Shown: piece by piece, positions 40,922 through 49,932 of the stretch
How the letters are laid out: every line of letters starts with the position of its first letter
How positions within the stretch are numbered: the first letter of the stretch is position 1
Assembly (NCBI RefSeq): GCF_004664715.2
Contig: NC_051065.1
Span: 152,856,826 to 152,920,825, forward strand
Length of the DNA: 64,000 bases
Direction: 5' to 3'
From: Peromyscus leucopus
Taxonomy: Eukaryota; Chordata; Mammalia; Rodentia; Cricetidae
Translations under genes and position numbers: made by a program
The notes under the pieces: model-generated
Seen by the model: the letters and a program-made list of their open reading frames with translations, nothing else
What the model was told of the DNA's origin: nothing
Databases searched by the model: none

Positions 40922-41475
40922 CTGGGGCTAAGGAGATGGCTCAGTTGGTAAAGTGTTTGTTATTCATGTGTTAGGACCAGATTTGTAATCCCCAACACCC
41001 ATGTAGAAAAAGCCTGGTTTAGCAGTTTCCACCTGTAATCTTAGTACTAACATTGGGAAGGTGGAGACCAGAGGATCGATCAGTGGGACTTACTAGACAG
41101 CCAATGTAGCCCAACTGATAGACTCCTTGCCTCAAAAAACAAGATGGTTGTGAGGCATGAAGGCACACACCTTTAGTCCTCGAACTTGGTAGGCAGAAGC
41201 AGGTGGATCTCTGTGAGTTCAGAGCCATTCAGGGCTACAGAGAGATACCATGTCTCAGAGGAAAAAAAAAAAAAAAAAACCAGAACGGCTCAGTAGTTGA
41301 CGGTCCTGCTGTGCAAGTCTGGCAACTTGGGTTCCATGCCTGGAACCACAAAAAGGCAGAAGGAGAAAACTTGGTCCCAGAAATTGTCCTCTAACCTCCA
41401 TACACACAACATGGCACGTGCACACCCCATACACACATCAGGCACATACACATACATACACAGTACAATAGATAT
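40922..41475 (+). repeat. SINE cluster: B4, B1, B4
   Basis: 40922-41146 B4 (GGGGCTAAGGAGATGGCTCA ... CTCCTTGCCTCAAAAAAC). 41147-41279 B1 (GGCATGAAGGCACACACCTT ... A-tail). 41280-41475 B4 (GAACGGCTCAGTAGTTGACG, AATTGTCCTCTAACCTCCAT). Confidence 0.8.
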
Positions 41476-41673
41476 ACACCAGAACTGTAGGACTGAAGAG
41501 GCCCTGGTGAAGTGAAGGGATGTTGCGGGATATTTGATTACACTGTGAACCCCGAATTGTTTACCAGAAAAACCTGCTTCTAGCTGTAATGGTTCAGCCA
41601 TAGCACACACCTTTAATCCAAGACCTTTCTGCTTGAATACTGTAAACAAGATTAAATAAAAATCAACCATGGG

Positions 41674-41838
41674 AGCCGGGCGGTGGTGGCCCACGTCTTT
41701 AATCCCAGCACTCGGGAGGCAGAGCCAGGCGGATCTCTGTGAGTTCGAGGCCAGCCTGGGCTACCAAGTGAGTCCCAGGAAAGGCGCAAAGCTACACAGA
41801 GAAACCCTGTCTCGAAAAACCAAAAAAAAAAAAAAAAA
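41674..41838 (+). repeat. Young B1 SINE with 13-bp target-site duplication
   Basis: Near-consensus B1 with long A-tail, flanked by AATCAACCATGGG at 41661-41673 and 41839-41851. Confidence 0.96.
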
Positions 41839-41851
41839 AATCAACCATGGG

Positions 41852-42637
41852 TCAAGAGCAAGCAACCAGTTGATAGAAAAAAACCATAGTGACTAAGAGG
41901 AAAGTCAGAAGGACCAGGAGAGAGACGCACAGGAAATAGAAGGGCGGGACATCCAGTCAAAGGAGTTTTTGAGGCGGTGTAGGAGAAAGTTCTCTTTCTG
42001 GGACGTCAGCAGAAGAGGAAGCAGCTGGGTGCTTTCTCTGCCTAAGCTAGCAGGGTTTTCACCCAGCATCTGGCTCTGATAAAATAGAATGATACTTAGT
42101 TTAAAACAACAAAGGAGTTCAAGAGAACCACCAGGAAAGGAATTACAACTTCTCCCCAACATGCCAAAACCCCAAGAACACACAGCACCATATGGAGCCT
42201 CCTAGAACCAGAAGAGAACTGAGAATTTCACCTTTCAACTCTGCGCAAATGTGCCAGCAATTCACTCAATAAGTATTCTCTTTCTTATTTTCTGTTCATT
42301 ATAATCTCAGCCTGCATGTATGTCTCTCGGGGCTTTGCCTTTGTTTGTATGTTGCTCAGTTAAGTCTTAGGGCTGCCGTGTGTGTCTCACAGCCAGTGTG
42401 CTGTAAGGATTCCTTCCAGACTGCGCTCACCAGGCACCTCTCAGATGCTGCCCTCTTCTTCCTGTGCCATTTCTTCCTTTTCTCATCCTTATCCCCTCCT
42501 CTTTTTACTAACTAGCTATAACCTTCCACGGCTTTAAAAAGCTCAAAAGCCTGTGGACCTCAGCGGGACCCATTTTTCCCTCCTAACTACTTTACCCACT
42601 CTTTTGTACATTTTTAAAGTCAGTCAATCTAGTTTTT
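41852..42637. other. Repeat-poor stretch
   Basis: No SINE, LTR or exon recognised over about 0.8 kb. Pyrimidine-rich in 42440-42600. Confidence 0.4.
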
Positions 42638-42650
42638 AATCCTTCTTCTT

Positions 42651-42853
42651 TTTTGGTTTTTTTTTTGTTGTTGTTGTTGTTGCTTTTTGTTTGTTTGTTT
42701 TTGTTTTTGTTTTTGAGACAGGGTTTCTCTGTGTAGCTTTGCGCCTTTCCTGGAACTCACTTGGTAGCCCAGGCTGGCCTCGAACTCACAGAGATCCGCC
42801 TGCCTCTGCCTCCCGAGTGCTGGTTAGGCGTGTGCCGCCACCACCGCCCGGCT
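42651..42853 (-). repeat. B1 SINE with 13-bp target-site duplication
   Basis: Expanded (TTG)n/(GTTT)n lead, reversed consensus B1, with the GGGATTAAA block missing between GAGTGCTGG and TTAGGCGTG. AATCCTTCTTCTT at 42638-42650 and 42854-42866. Confidence 0.95.
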
Positions 42854-42874
42854 AATCCTTCTTCTTAACTACTG

Positions 42875-43270
42875 TTCTAGTTACTCTGCGGTCAACTTGG
42901 CACAAGTCAGGGCCATCTAAGAAGAGGAAGCTTCAACTGAAAAAAATGCCTCATTAGATTAGGCTGTAGACAAGTCTGTGGCGACAATTTCTTGATTAGT
43001 TATTGGTGTGAAAGGGCCCAACTCACAGCACAGTGCCACCCTGGACAAGTGGTCCTGAGGTGTGTAAGAGAGCAATTCAGCAGGCCAGTAAGCCACACTC
43101 CTCCATAGCTTCTGCTTCAGTTTCCACCTCCAGGTTTGGGCCCTGCTGGAGCTCCTTCAACAATGGACTGTGATGTAGAACTGCAAGCTGAAATGAACCT
43201 TTTCCTCACCAATTTGCTTTTGGTCTTGGTGTTTTTATCACAGCAATGGGAACTTTCACTAAGAAACCTG
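42875..43270 (+). mobile_element. MaLR-type LTR
   Basis: GGTCAACTTGGCACAAGTCA, GCCTCATTAGATTAGGCTGT, TTCTTGATTAGTTATTGGTG, CAATGGACTGTGATGTAGAA and ATCACAGCAATGGGAAC follow a common rodent MaLR LTR in sense orientation; related to 18718 and 44100. Confidence 0.65.
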
Positions 43271-43394
43271 CCCCACTTCCTCCCACTCCTGATAGTAACT
43301 AACCTCTGAGGCTACTCGGTACTGTCCTTAGTTGTTGATCAAAGTAACCACTGTTGTACATAATATTAAATAATATTAAAATAAATAAATCTTC

Positions 43395-43982
43395 AAAACA
43401 AATGACAACAAATACTGGCAAGGATATGGGGAAAGAAGAAATATTATTCACTGCTGATGGGGGTGTATGTCAGTTCAGTCACTATGGAAGTCAGTGTGGA
43501 GCTAAAATTAAGAGCTGAAGAGATGTCTCAGTGGTTAAGAGCACTGACTGCTCTTCCAAAGGATCCAGGTTCAATTCCCAGCACCCACATGGCAGCTCAC
43601 AACTGTCTGTAACTCCAGTTCCAGGGGATTCAAGACCCTTACACAGGCATACAAGCAAGCAAAACACCAATGCACATAAAATGTAAAAAAGTTGTCTTCT
43701 AACATGTGTGTATGTATGTAAATGTGTGTATATATGTATATATCTCCATACATGTATGTATATATTTTTTACTATATAACACACACACACATATATATGT
43801 ATATATGGTAACAATAAACCTACGGTGTTTGGTTATACCATTCCTCAGAATATACCCAAAAGACCCCACATCTACAGAGAAATCTGCACATCCGTGTTTA
43901 TAACTACTCTATTCACAATACCTAGGAAATAGAACCAGCCTAGATTATCAACTGCTGAATAGGATAATGAAAACAGAGGATA

Positions 43983-44018
<36 letters not shown>

Positions 44019-44095
44019 GTGGAATTTTATTCAGCTTTAAAGAAAAATGAAATTTCCAGGGAAATGGATGAAACTAGAAAATATTCTACTAATTG
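43395..44095 (+). mobile_element. LINE-1 ORF2 3'-end fragment
   Basis: ACTGGCAAGGATATGGGGAA, CTGATGGGGGTGTATGTCAG, GAATATACCCAAAAG, GGAATTTTATTCAGCTTTAA and AGGGAAATGGATGAAACTAG follow the end of L1 ORF2. It is disrupted by stops, a B3 (43508-43690) and a (TA)n tract (43979-44019). Confidence 0.85.
43508..43690 (+). repeat. B3 SINE inside L1
   Basis: AGAGCTGAAGAGATGTCTCA, CACCCACATGGCAGCTCACA, CACCAATGCACATAAAATG. Confidence 0.9.
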
Positions 44096-44099
44096 GGTT

Positions 44100-44862
44100 A
44101 ACAAAAAGTGTGCTGATTTGAGTTTTGTCAACTCAACACGAACCTAGACATATCTGGAAAGAGAATCTTCACTGAAAAAATGGCTCCATGTTGTTGCTCG
44201 AGTCCTAAGTGGTCTTATAATAAAAACCCCGGAACCAGATATTGGGGTAAATGCTGAAAGATCAGAGAGACAAAGGAACAAGCACAGCCACTTCTCACCT
44301 CACCAAGTCCTCAACCGATCTCCAGGAATCCTCAGACTGAATGCCTCTGAGTCCTCAGCCAAAAAGGTCTCTAGTTCCTGTCTCCTCACACCTTATATGT
44401 CTTTCACTGCCCAGCCATTCCACTTCCTATCTCAACCTTCCTAGTGCTGGAATTAATGGTGTGTATGCTTCCCACATACTGGGGTTAAAGATGTGTGCCA
44501 CCACTGCTGGCTCTTGTTTTCTTTCCTAGACTGAGTCAATCTCATGTAGTCCAGGGCGGCTTTGAACTCAAAGAGATCCAGATGGAGCTCTGCCTCCTGA
44601 GTGCTAGGACTAAAGGTGTGTTTAATCCTAGCCTCTGTTTAATCTAGTGGCTGGCTCTGTCCTCTGACCTCCAGGCAAATTTTATTAGAGTACAACAATA
44701 TCAAAAATGTCTAGGAAGAAATAGAGAAAATGCCTCCATAAGATTGACCCCTACAAATCTGCAAGGCGTTTTCTGATTAATAGTCAATGTGGGAGGGCCC
44801 AACTCACAGGGGATGATGTCATTCCTGGACAAGGCGGTTCTGCAAGCTATAAGAAAACAGGC
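44100..44862 (+). mobile_element. MaLR-type LTR split by composite LTR-like repeat
   Basis: Outer pieces 44100-44189 (TTGTCAACTCAACACGAACC) and 44728-44862 (TTTTCTGATTAATAGTCAAT, TATAAGAAAACAGGCTG). AAAATGGCTCCAT and AAAATGCCTCCAT lie at the two inner edges. Confidence 0.65.
44191..44703 (-). repeat. Composite LTR-like repeat with B1-derived block, inverted
   Basis: On the minus strand: TGATATTGTTGTACTCTAAT, AAATTTGCCTGGAGGTCAGA, a B1-like middle, TCTCTGATCTTTCAGCATTT. Same family as 18157-18542. Confidence 0.7.
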
Positions 44863-44863
44863 T

Positions 44864-44958
44864 GAAAGCTGGGTGTGGTGTCACACATCTTTAATCTCAG
44901 CACTCAGCAGACAGAGGCAGATGTATCTCTGTGAGTTTAAGGCCACCCTGGTCTATAT
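44864..44958 (+). repeat. Truncated B1 SINE
   Basis: AAGCTGGGTGTGGTGTCACA through GTTTAAGGCCACCCTGGTCT; 3' part missing. Confidence 0.85.
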
Positions 44959-45300
44959 TGTCATTGTTCTTGGTTGTCCAGAAGTAGGTGGCAAGACCCT
45001 ATTGCTGAGAACACAACACACTTTGCTTGATGGACAAAGAAATCAACTGGACCTGACCTAAAAACTTCCTTCCGCTGACTAGCTTTCATAGTGCCAGAGG
45101 TGCTATGCAGGCTGCTGGGAGAAAAAGCCATCCGAGGAATCCCTGCAGCTAACACTGCCTGCTGTAAGCCAACCTGCCAAGATATGCCCACGGGTGCCAT
45201 AGTAGTATGAAGTTCATACGGTAACCAAGTGCTTTGGGATCGGATTGAAGGCCTACTCCCCAGGGAGGAATTCAGGACTGGTGTGGTGAACCTGGTCAAA
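44959..45300. other. Unassigned; possible old retroposon
   Basis: I cannot place this 340-bp stretch between two B1s. The open frame seen on the minus strand continues into the next B1 and is not a gene. Confidence 0.35.
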
Positions 45301-45315
45301 AACCCTGGTTCAGAC

Positions 45316-45489
45316 CGGGCAGTGGTGGCGCACGCCTTTAATCCCAGCACTCGGGAGGCAGAGGCAGGTGGATCATTGTGAGTTCGAGGCCAGCCTGGGC
45401 TACCAAGTGAGTTCCAGGAAAGGCACAAAGCTACACAGAGAAACCTGTCTCGAAAAACCAAAAACAACAACAACAACAAAAAAAAAAAC
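45316..45489 (+). repeat. Young B1 SINE
   Basis: Full B1 with A-tail carrying (CAA)n. AAAACCCTGGTTCA before and AAAACCTGGCTCA after form an imperfect target-site duplication. Confidence 0.93.
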
Positions 45490-45570
45490 CTGGCTCAGGA
45501 AATCACAGCCTCTGGGAGGAACTTACTATTGTTGTTTTCCTTAAATGGTATGTTTGTCAAGCCACATTCT

Positions 45571-45708
45571 TGACAGGGTTTCTCTGTGTAGTTTTGGTGC
45601 CTGTCCTGGATCTCGCTCTGTAGACCAGGCTGGCCTTGAACTCACAGAGATCCACCTGGCTCTGCCTCCCAAGTGCTGGGATTAAAGACATGTGCCACTG
45701 CCTCCGGC
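45571..45708 (-). repeat. B1 SINE
   Basis: GACAGGGTTTCTCTGTGTAG ... GGATTAAAGACATGTGCCAC, flanked by GCCACATTCT, with no T-run. Confidence 0.9.
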
Positions 45709-45852
45709 CACATTCTAAATATTTATGTGTATGCCCGTAGATCACTGCTTCCCTCAACCTGGTCAGAAAAGCTTCTCTTTGCATCAGTCAACAGTTAATG
45801 CAGAAACTAATAACTGGTCAAACTACAGAGAATAAGTGATGCTGAGTGGTCA

Positions 45853-46036
45853 GTCTTTTTTTTTTATTAATTTATTTGGTTGGTTTGGTTTGGTTTGGGC
45901 TTTTGAGACAGTATCTCACTGTGTAGCCCTGGCTGTCCTGAAACTCTATGTAGACCAGGCTGGCCTCAAATTTACAGAGATCTGCCTGCCTCTGCCACCT
46001 GAGTGCTGGGATAAAAGGTGTGTGTGACCACACCTA
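45853..46036 (-). repeat. B1 SINE
   Basis: T-run and (GGTTT)n, then reversed B1. GCTGAGTGGTCA before and GCTGAGTGCTCA after form the target-site duplication. Confidence 0.93.
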
Positions 46037-46060
46037 GCTGAGTGCTCAACCTTTAAAGAG

Positions 46061-46214
46061 ACTTCTGTATTAACAACCACCAGGTCTAGGGAACACTGAG
46101 GTAGAGGAGGAGAAGAAATGTAAGAACCGGAGGAGGAACTTCTGTATTAACAACCACCAGGTCTAGGGAACACTGAGGTAGAGGAGGAGAAGAAATGTAA
46201 GAACCGGAGGAGGA
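46061..46214. repeat. Perfect 77-bp tandem duplication
   Basis: Units 46061-46137 and 46138-46214, each starting ACTTCTGTATTAACAACC and ending ACCGGAGGAGGA, appear identical. Confidence 0.95.
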
Positions 46215-46483
46215 AGTGCTGTGAAATGCGGTCTTTGGACATGACATGGCCGCTCACTCACGAACTCACTGCCTCATGTTTACCTGCACAAGGTCAAGCC
46301 AACAAAACAAGGCAACAATCCAGCAGACCGGGCTAACTTAAGAGAGAAGAGGAGGAAAAGATGAGGGAGAAGAGGAGTGTGAAGGTAGGGTTTGGTTGAA
46401 TATGATCAAGATACATTGTAAGCATGTAAGAAATTGTCAAAGAATAAATAAGACATTCTTTAAAAAATGAATAAGATAAAGTG
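46215..46483. other. Unassigned spacer
   Basis: Single-copy-looking, purine-rich near 46335-46380. Confidence 0.4.
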
Positions 46484-46850
46484 TCGTAGCTAGGGTTTCT
46501 ATTGCTATGCAGAGACACCATGACCACAGCAACTCCTATAAAGAAAACATTTAATTGAGGGGACTTACACTTTCAGAGGTTTAGTCCGTTATCATCATGG
46601 CAGGAAACATGGCAGCGTACAGGCAGACGTGGTGCTAGAGAAGGAACTGAGAGTTCTACATCTTGATCTGAAGGCAGCAGCAGAAGACTGTGTACCACAC
46701 TGGGCATAGCTTGAGCATGTGAGACCTCAAAGCCCACCCCCCCACACACACAGTGACATATTCCTCAAAAAAAAAAAAAAAGCCACTCCCTATGGGCCAA
46801 CCATTCAAACACATGAGTCTATGGGGGTCATTCCTATTCAGACCACCACA
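46484..46850 (-). mobile_element. MaLR-like solo LTR
   Basis: TAGCTAGGGTTTCTATTGCT, ACTTTCAGAGGTTTAGTCCG, CTATGGGCCAACCATTCAAA, CAGACCACCACA: same family as 34248-34609. Confidence 0.75.
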
Positions 46851-46942
46851 AAAGCAATAGTAGTCACCGGACACCAATCTGCACAGGTACATACACACAT
46901 ATGCATACACTGAATACACACACAAATATACAAAAATATTTT

Positions 46943-47050
46943 GTGCTTGCATCAGCAGCACATATACTAAAATTGAAAACAAAAACAGATTAGCACAGCC
47001 CTAAACAAGAATGAAATGTAAATTTGTGAAGTGTTCCATTAAAAAAAAAA
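46943..47050 (+). pseudogene. U6 snRNA retropseudogene
   Basis: GTGCTTGCATCAGCAGCACA then TATACTAAAATTG, AGATTAGCACAGCCC, AAATTTGTGAAGTGTTCCATT follow U6 snRNA from end to end with about 15-20 percent changes and a few missing bases. It ends in an A-run (47041-47050) rather than a Pol III T-stretch, so it was copied by L1. It has no functional U6 promoter that I can see and key bases in the catalytic ACAGAGA region are changed. Confidence 0.9.
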
Positions 47051-47056
47051 ATACTT

Positions 47057-47485
47057 GGGGAAGGTTGACTAAAGATGGATCAGAAGTTAAGAGCACTAGC
47101 TGCTCTTCTGAAGGACCTGGGTTTGATTCCCAGCACCCACATGCCTGCTCATAACTGTCTGTAACTCAAGTTCCAGGGGATCTTCTGGACACTCTCTTCT
47201 GGATTCTGTGGGCTGTGGGCACTCTTACGGTGCAGATATGCATGCAGGCAGAACACCCACACTAACAAAATTAAAAAGAAAATAACTGGGGGGGGGGGGC
47301 TGCAGAGATGGCTCAGCAGTTAAGAGCACTGACTGGTCTTCCCGAGGACCTGGGTTCAATTCCCGGCACCCATATGGCAGCTCACAGCTGTCTGTAACTC
47401 CAAGATCTGACACCCTCACACAAACATACATGCAGGCAAAACACCAATGCACATAAAACAATAAATAAAAAGACCCTTTAAAAAA
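47057..47485 (+). repeat. Two B3 SINEs in tandem
   Basis: 47057-47285 (AAGATGGATCAGAAGTTAAG, GTTTGATTCCCAGCACCCAC) and 47288-47485 (TGCAGAGATGGCTCAGCAGT, CGGCACCCATATGGCAGCTC, ACATAAAACAATAAATAA). Confidence 0.9.
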
Positions 47486-47964
47486 AAAAGAAAAGAACAG
47501 TTAAACCCCTTAGTCACCCTCCTCCGCCTACCCAAGAGAGACACCGTCAACTCTTGTTCAATGACTTCCTAGAAAGGGACAAGTCTCCCTCACTTGGAAA
47601 AGAGCAGAGAGGCCTAATATCATCCAAAGGCACATGGTAGGATGAATCTGGCCAGCAGTGGACAAAGCAGGCTAACCTCTGCCTGGCATGTCACTCCCTC
47701 TTTTGAGAGGCAGGCAGGTTAGCTTGGCTAGGGAAGTTTCTCATTCCTGAAACGAGAAACCTGAATTAGGGTTCCTGAGTCACAAGGTGTCGGTCTAGAC
47801 AGAGGGTAAGTGAGCCAATGGGTCCCCATCAGACCCAGCCCTCTCCATGAGGTCCAAATAAAAGTAATCAAGCTGCCAGTCTCTATATCTTTACTGTCCC
47901 CAAGACACTCCACACAGCCCTGAACCCCAACTGTTGGCACAAGAAGCCAGAACCCTAAACCCCC
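47486..47964. other. No feature recognised
   Basis: Apparently single-copy sequence leading toward the Fxyd4 promoter region. Confidence 0.4.
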
Positions 47965-48112
47965 GGGGCCTTTTTTAACTCTGTGTGTGTGTGTGTGTGT
48001 GTTCACAGACAATCTGAGTCAGCTTTCTTGAAGCCCTGGGGGTTTGGAGGCTCAAACTCAGGTTGTCAGTCCTAGTAACAAGCACCTTTACCTGCCGAGC
48101 CATCTTTCCAAC
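47965..48112 (-). repeat. B3/B4-like fragment with (GT)n
   Basis: (GT)n at 47983-48001, then CTCAAACTCAGGTTGTCAGT and CTGCCGAGCCATCTTTCCAA, a reversed SINE head. Confidence 0.7.
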
Positions 48113-48404
48113 CCTGGGACTTTCTTTCAGGACCTAGAAAGACTAAGGAAGCCCCTTTTCCTCTGGGGCAGGGACTGAAGCCCAGTAGCCACAGTTCTCC
48201 CTTCTCTCATTCCTTAGCTCTAAGTGGCCTGGGACCCAGCACTGGCTCTACCCTGGGTGTGGTAAGTGAGCTGTGTCCTTAAGAGCAGGTGGGGAGGGCT
48301 GACTACAGGAACATAAGAGGTAGGACTAGTTCCCTCCAGACTGCTGGTGTGTGGCCCAGGGCGGAGCCCCTTGGTTTAAAGAGCAGAACCCATCCAGCTG
48401 TCCT
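48113..48404 (+). promoter_or_regulatory. Fxyd4: Candidate Fxyd4 promoter
   Basis: SINE-free sequence ending with a TATA-like TTTAAAG at 48375-48381, about 30 bases before the proposed first exon. Inferred only from position upstream of a donor-bounded leader; transcription start is not visible in sequence. Confidence 0.35.
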
Positions 48405-48457
48405 CAGACTTGCTCTCTGCATCCCGTACCACTAACCTAGCTTGGGTGAGCTTCACG
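48405..48457 (+). other. Fxyd4: Candidate Fxyd4 5'UTR exon 1
   Basis: Ends in a good donor, CTTCACG/GTGAGTAG, with intron starting at 48458. An alternative GTGAG donor lies 12 bases earlier at 48446. The start is inferred from the TATA-like box. It carries no ATG-led frame. Confidence 0.4.
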
Positions 48458-48509
48458 GTGAGTAGATATTTGCTAGGACTTGGAAGGGGGTGGCCAAGAG
48501 ACCATTGAA

Positions 48510-48617
48510 GAAGGTGGTGGATGCTGATCCCAGGACTCTGAGAAGTAAGCAATTGTTTGAGGGTTGAAGGTGGTGGATACTGATATCAGGACTCTGAGAA
48601 GTAAGCAATTGTTTGGA
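48510..48617. repeat. 56-bp tandem duplication in Fxyd4 intron 1
   Basis: GAAGGTGGTGGAT, CAGGACTCTGAGAAGTAAGC and AATTGTTT recur with period 56 (48511 and 48567), starting about 50 bases after the exon-1 donor. Confidence 0.9.
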
Positions 48618-49860
48618 GATTGTGAGGACAGAGATGGCCTTCCGGGAACTGGAGACTTCTGACTTTGTGACTGTGTAGCAGAGGATTCAGGGCTAGAGGA
48701 AGTAAGAGCCAACCTTTAGCAGAAGTACGTGTGAAATGGAAATGAGACATAATGCAGGAGCTGTGGGTTGAGGGAAGGGACAGGAGAAATTGACAAAAGG
48801 GAGAAAACCAGCTTCAGAAACGGGCTGGAGCATAATAAACTCTCATGTCCATGAGTTTTCAGCCAGTTTTCCATCTTAGAGCAAAAGGTCCTATGGTTTG
48901 CATATATTGTAGCAGGTTTTCAGTGCTGGGCTTATTTTTTTTAGGACTGACATAGCTCACTTAAACTCATCTGCATAATTTACAAGGTTGATATTATTTA
49001 TAGACACTGAAAACACATATATGATACCGACTAAATCACATGGCTGGCAAGTAAATGAGAGGAGACTGGGCCCAGCCAGTTGGTGTTGGATCTGTGCTTT
49101 CATTAGGCCAGAACTAGGTATAGGAGATAGTAATAGTGGCTTCAGAACTGAACCCTTGACACTAGCCTATAGCTACCATCACATAGAAGGGGAGGAGGAT
49201 TTTTCTCTAAAATTCAGCTCTACAAGGAGTGTCACATACAACATGTAAATGGGGCTCTGGAAAGGACCTACTCATAGGAGAAAGGAGCTATGTTTCACAC
49301 GCCAGCAGGCATTTCTACCAGATGCCTATGCTCTGAGTGCAATCTGGGGCTGCCTGGAACAGAGTCCCTAGCTCCAAGAGAGGAGGCCTGGAAATGCGCC
49401 TTCCAGCCCTGGTGCTGGAGTTTTAGACAATCTATTAATTCAGCCTGGCTACCCAAGGCCCAGATCTTTTCAGACAGAATAGCCAAGGTCTGGACACCTG
49501 GTTAGGAAAGCCTCGCTCCTGCTGACTTAGGAAAGCCATTTGACTTCAGTGGTTTTCTCTTCCTGAATCCCCTTCTGTCGCCATCTCTTATGATACAGAT
49601 GACAGTATCTTTGTAAAGCTCTTCACAAAGCCCTCTGTGGTCACTGCAGGGTGTTGAGTTTTGAACACTTAACTAGAATTAACCAGTCCACCTACCAAGG
49701 CTGTCACTTGTGCCCTCCGTAGATGTGAGAGTAGAAAGCAGTCATTTTCGTAAGTGCTTGCCTCTTAATTCTCACACAAGTTCTGCTCTTAATGGAGTGA
49801 GCTATGGCAGGTCAGGTCAGGTCAGACCAGAGCCAGAGCCAATCCCACCTACCTCTACTC
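48618..49860. other. Fxyd4 intron 1, repeat-poor
   Basis: About 1.2 kb without any recognised SINE or LTR, in contrast to the dense repeats left of 48.1 kb. A GGTCA-GGTCA-GGTCA run at 49808-49822 could be a nuclear-receptor half-site array, but no more can be said. Confidence 0.4.
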
Positions 49861-49932
49861 TGCATCTCGCCTGCAGCCTGCAGCCTATTCTGCATCTCAC
49901 CTGCAGCCTGCAGCCTTGCCCTGTATCCTGAC
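49861..49932 (+). promoter_or_regulatory. Fxyd4: Duplicated splice-acceptor region and 5'UTR of Fxyd4 coding exon 1
   Basis: A 30-bp unit (TGCATCTC.CCTGCAGCCTGC then AGCCT) is present twice, at 49861-49890 and 49891-49920. Each copy holds two CTGCAG or CTGCAGCCTGCAG acceptors, giving four possible AG sites before the ATG at 49933. Confidence 0.75.

Noticed and set aside
44961..45479. 172-codon open frame on the minus strand
   Set aside because: Its first part is the antisense of a B1 (the familiar RLSWNSLGSPGWPRTH-type translation) and the rest has no resemblance to a protein.
24..48000. Coding exons of Rasgef1a or another neighbour in the left 48 kb
   Set aside because: I looked for splice-bounded exons with recognisable protein text and found none; the genes expected on that side probably lie outside the window.
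49808..49822. GGTCA repeats as a nuclear-receptor response element
   Set aside because: Three half-sites in a row without the usual defined spacing and no other support, so noted only within the intron entry.
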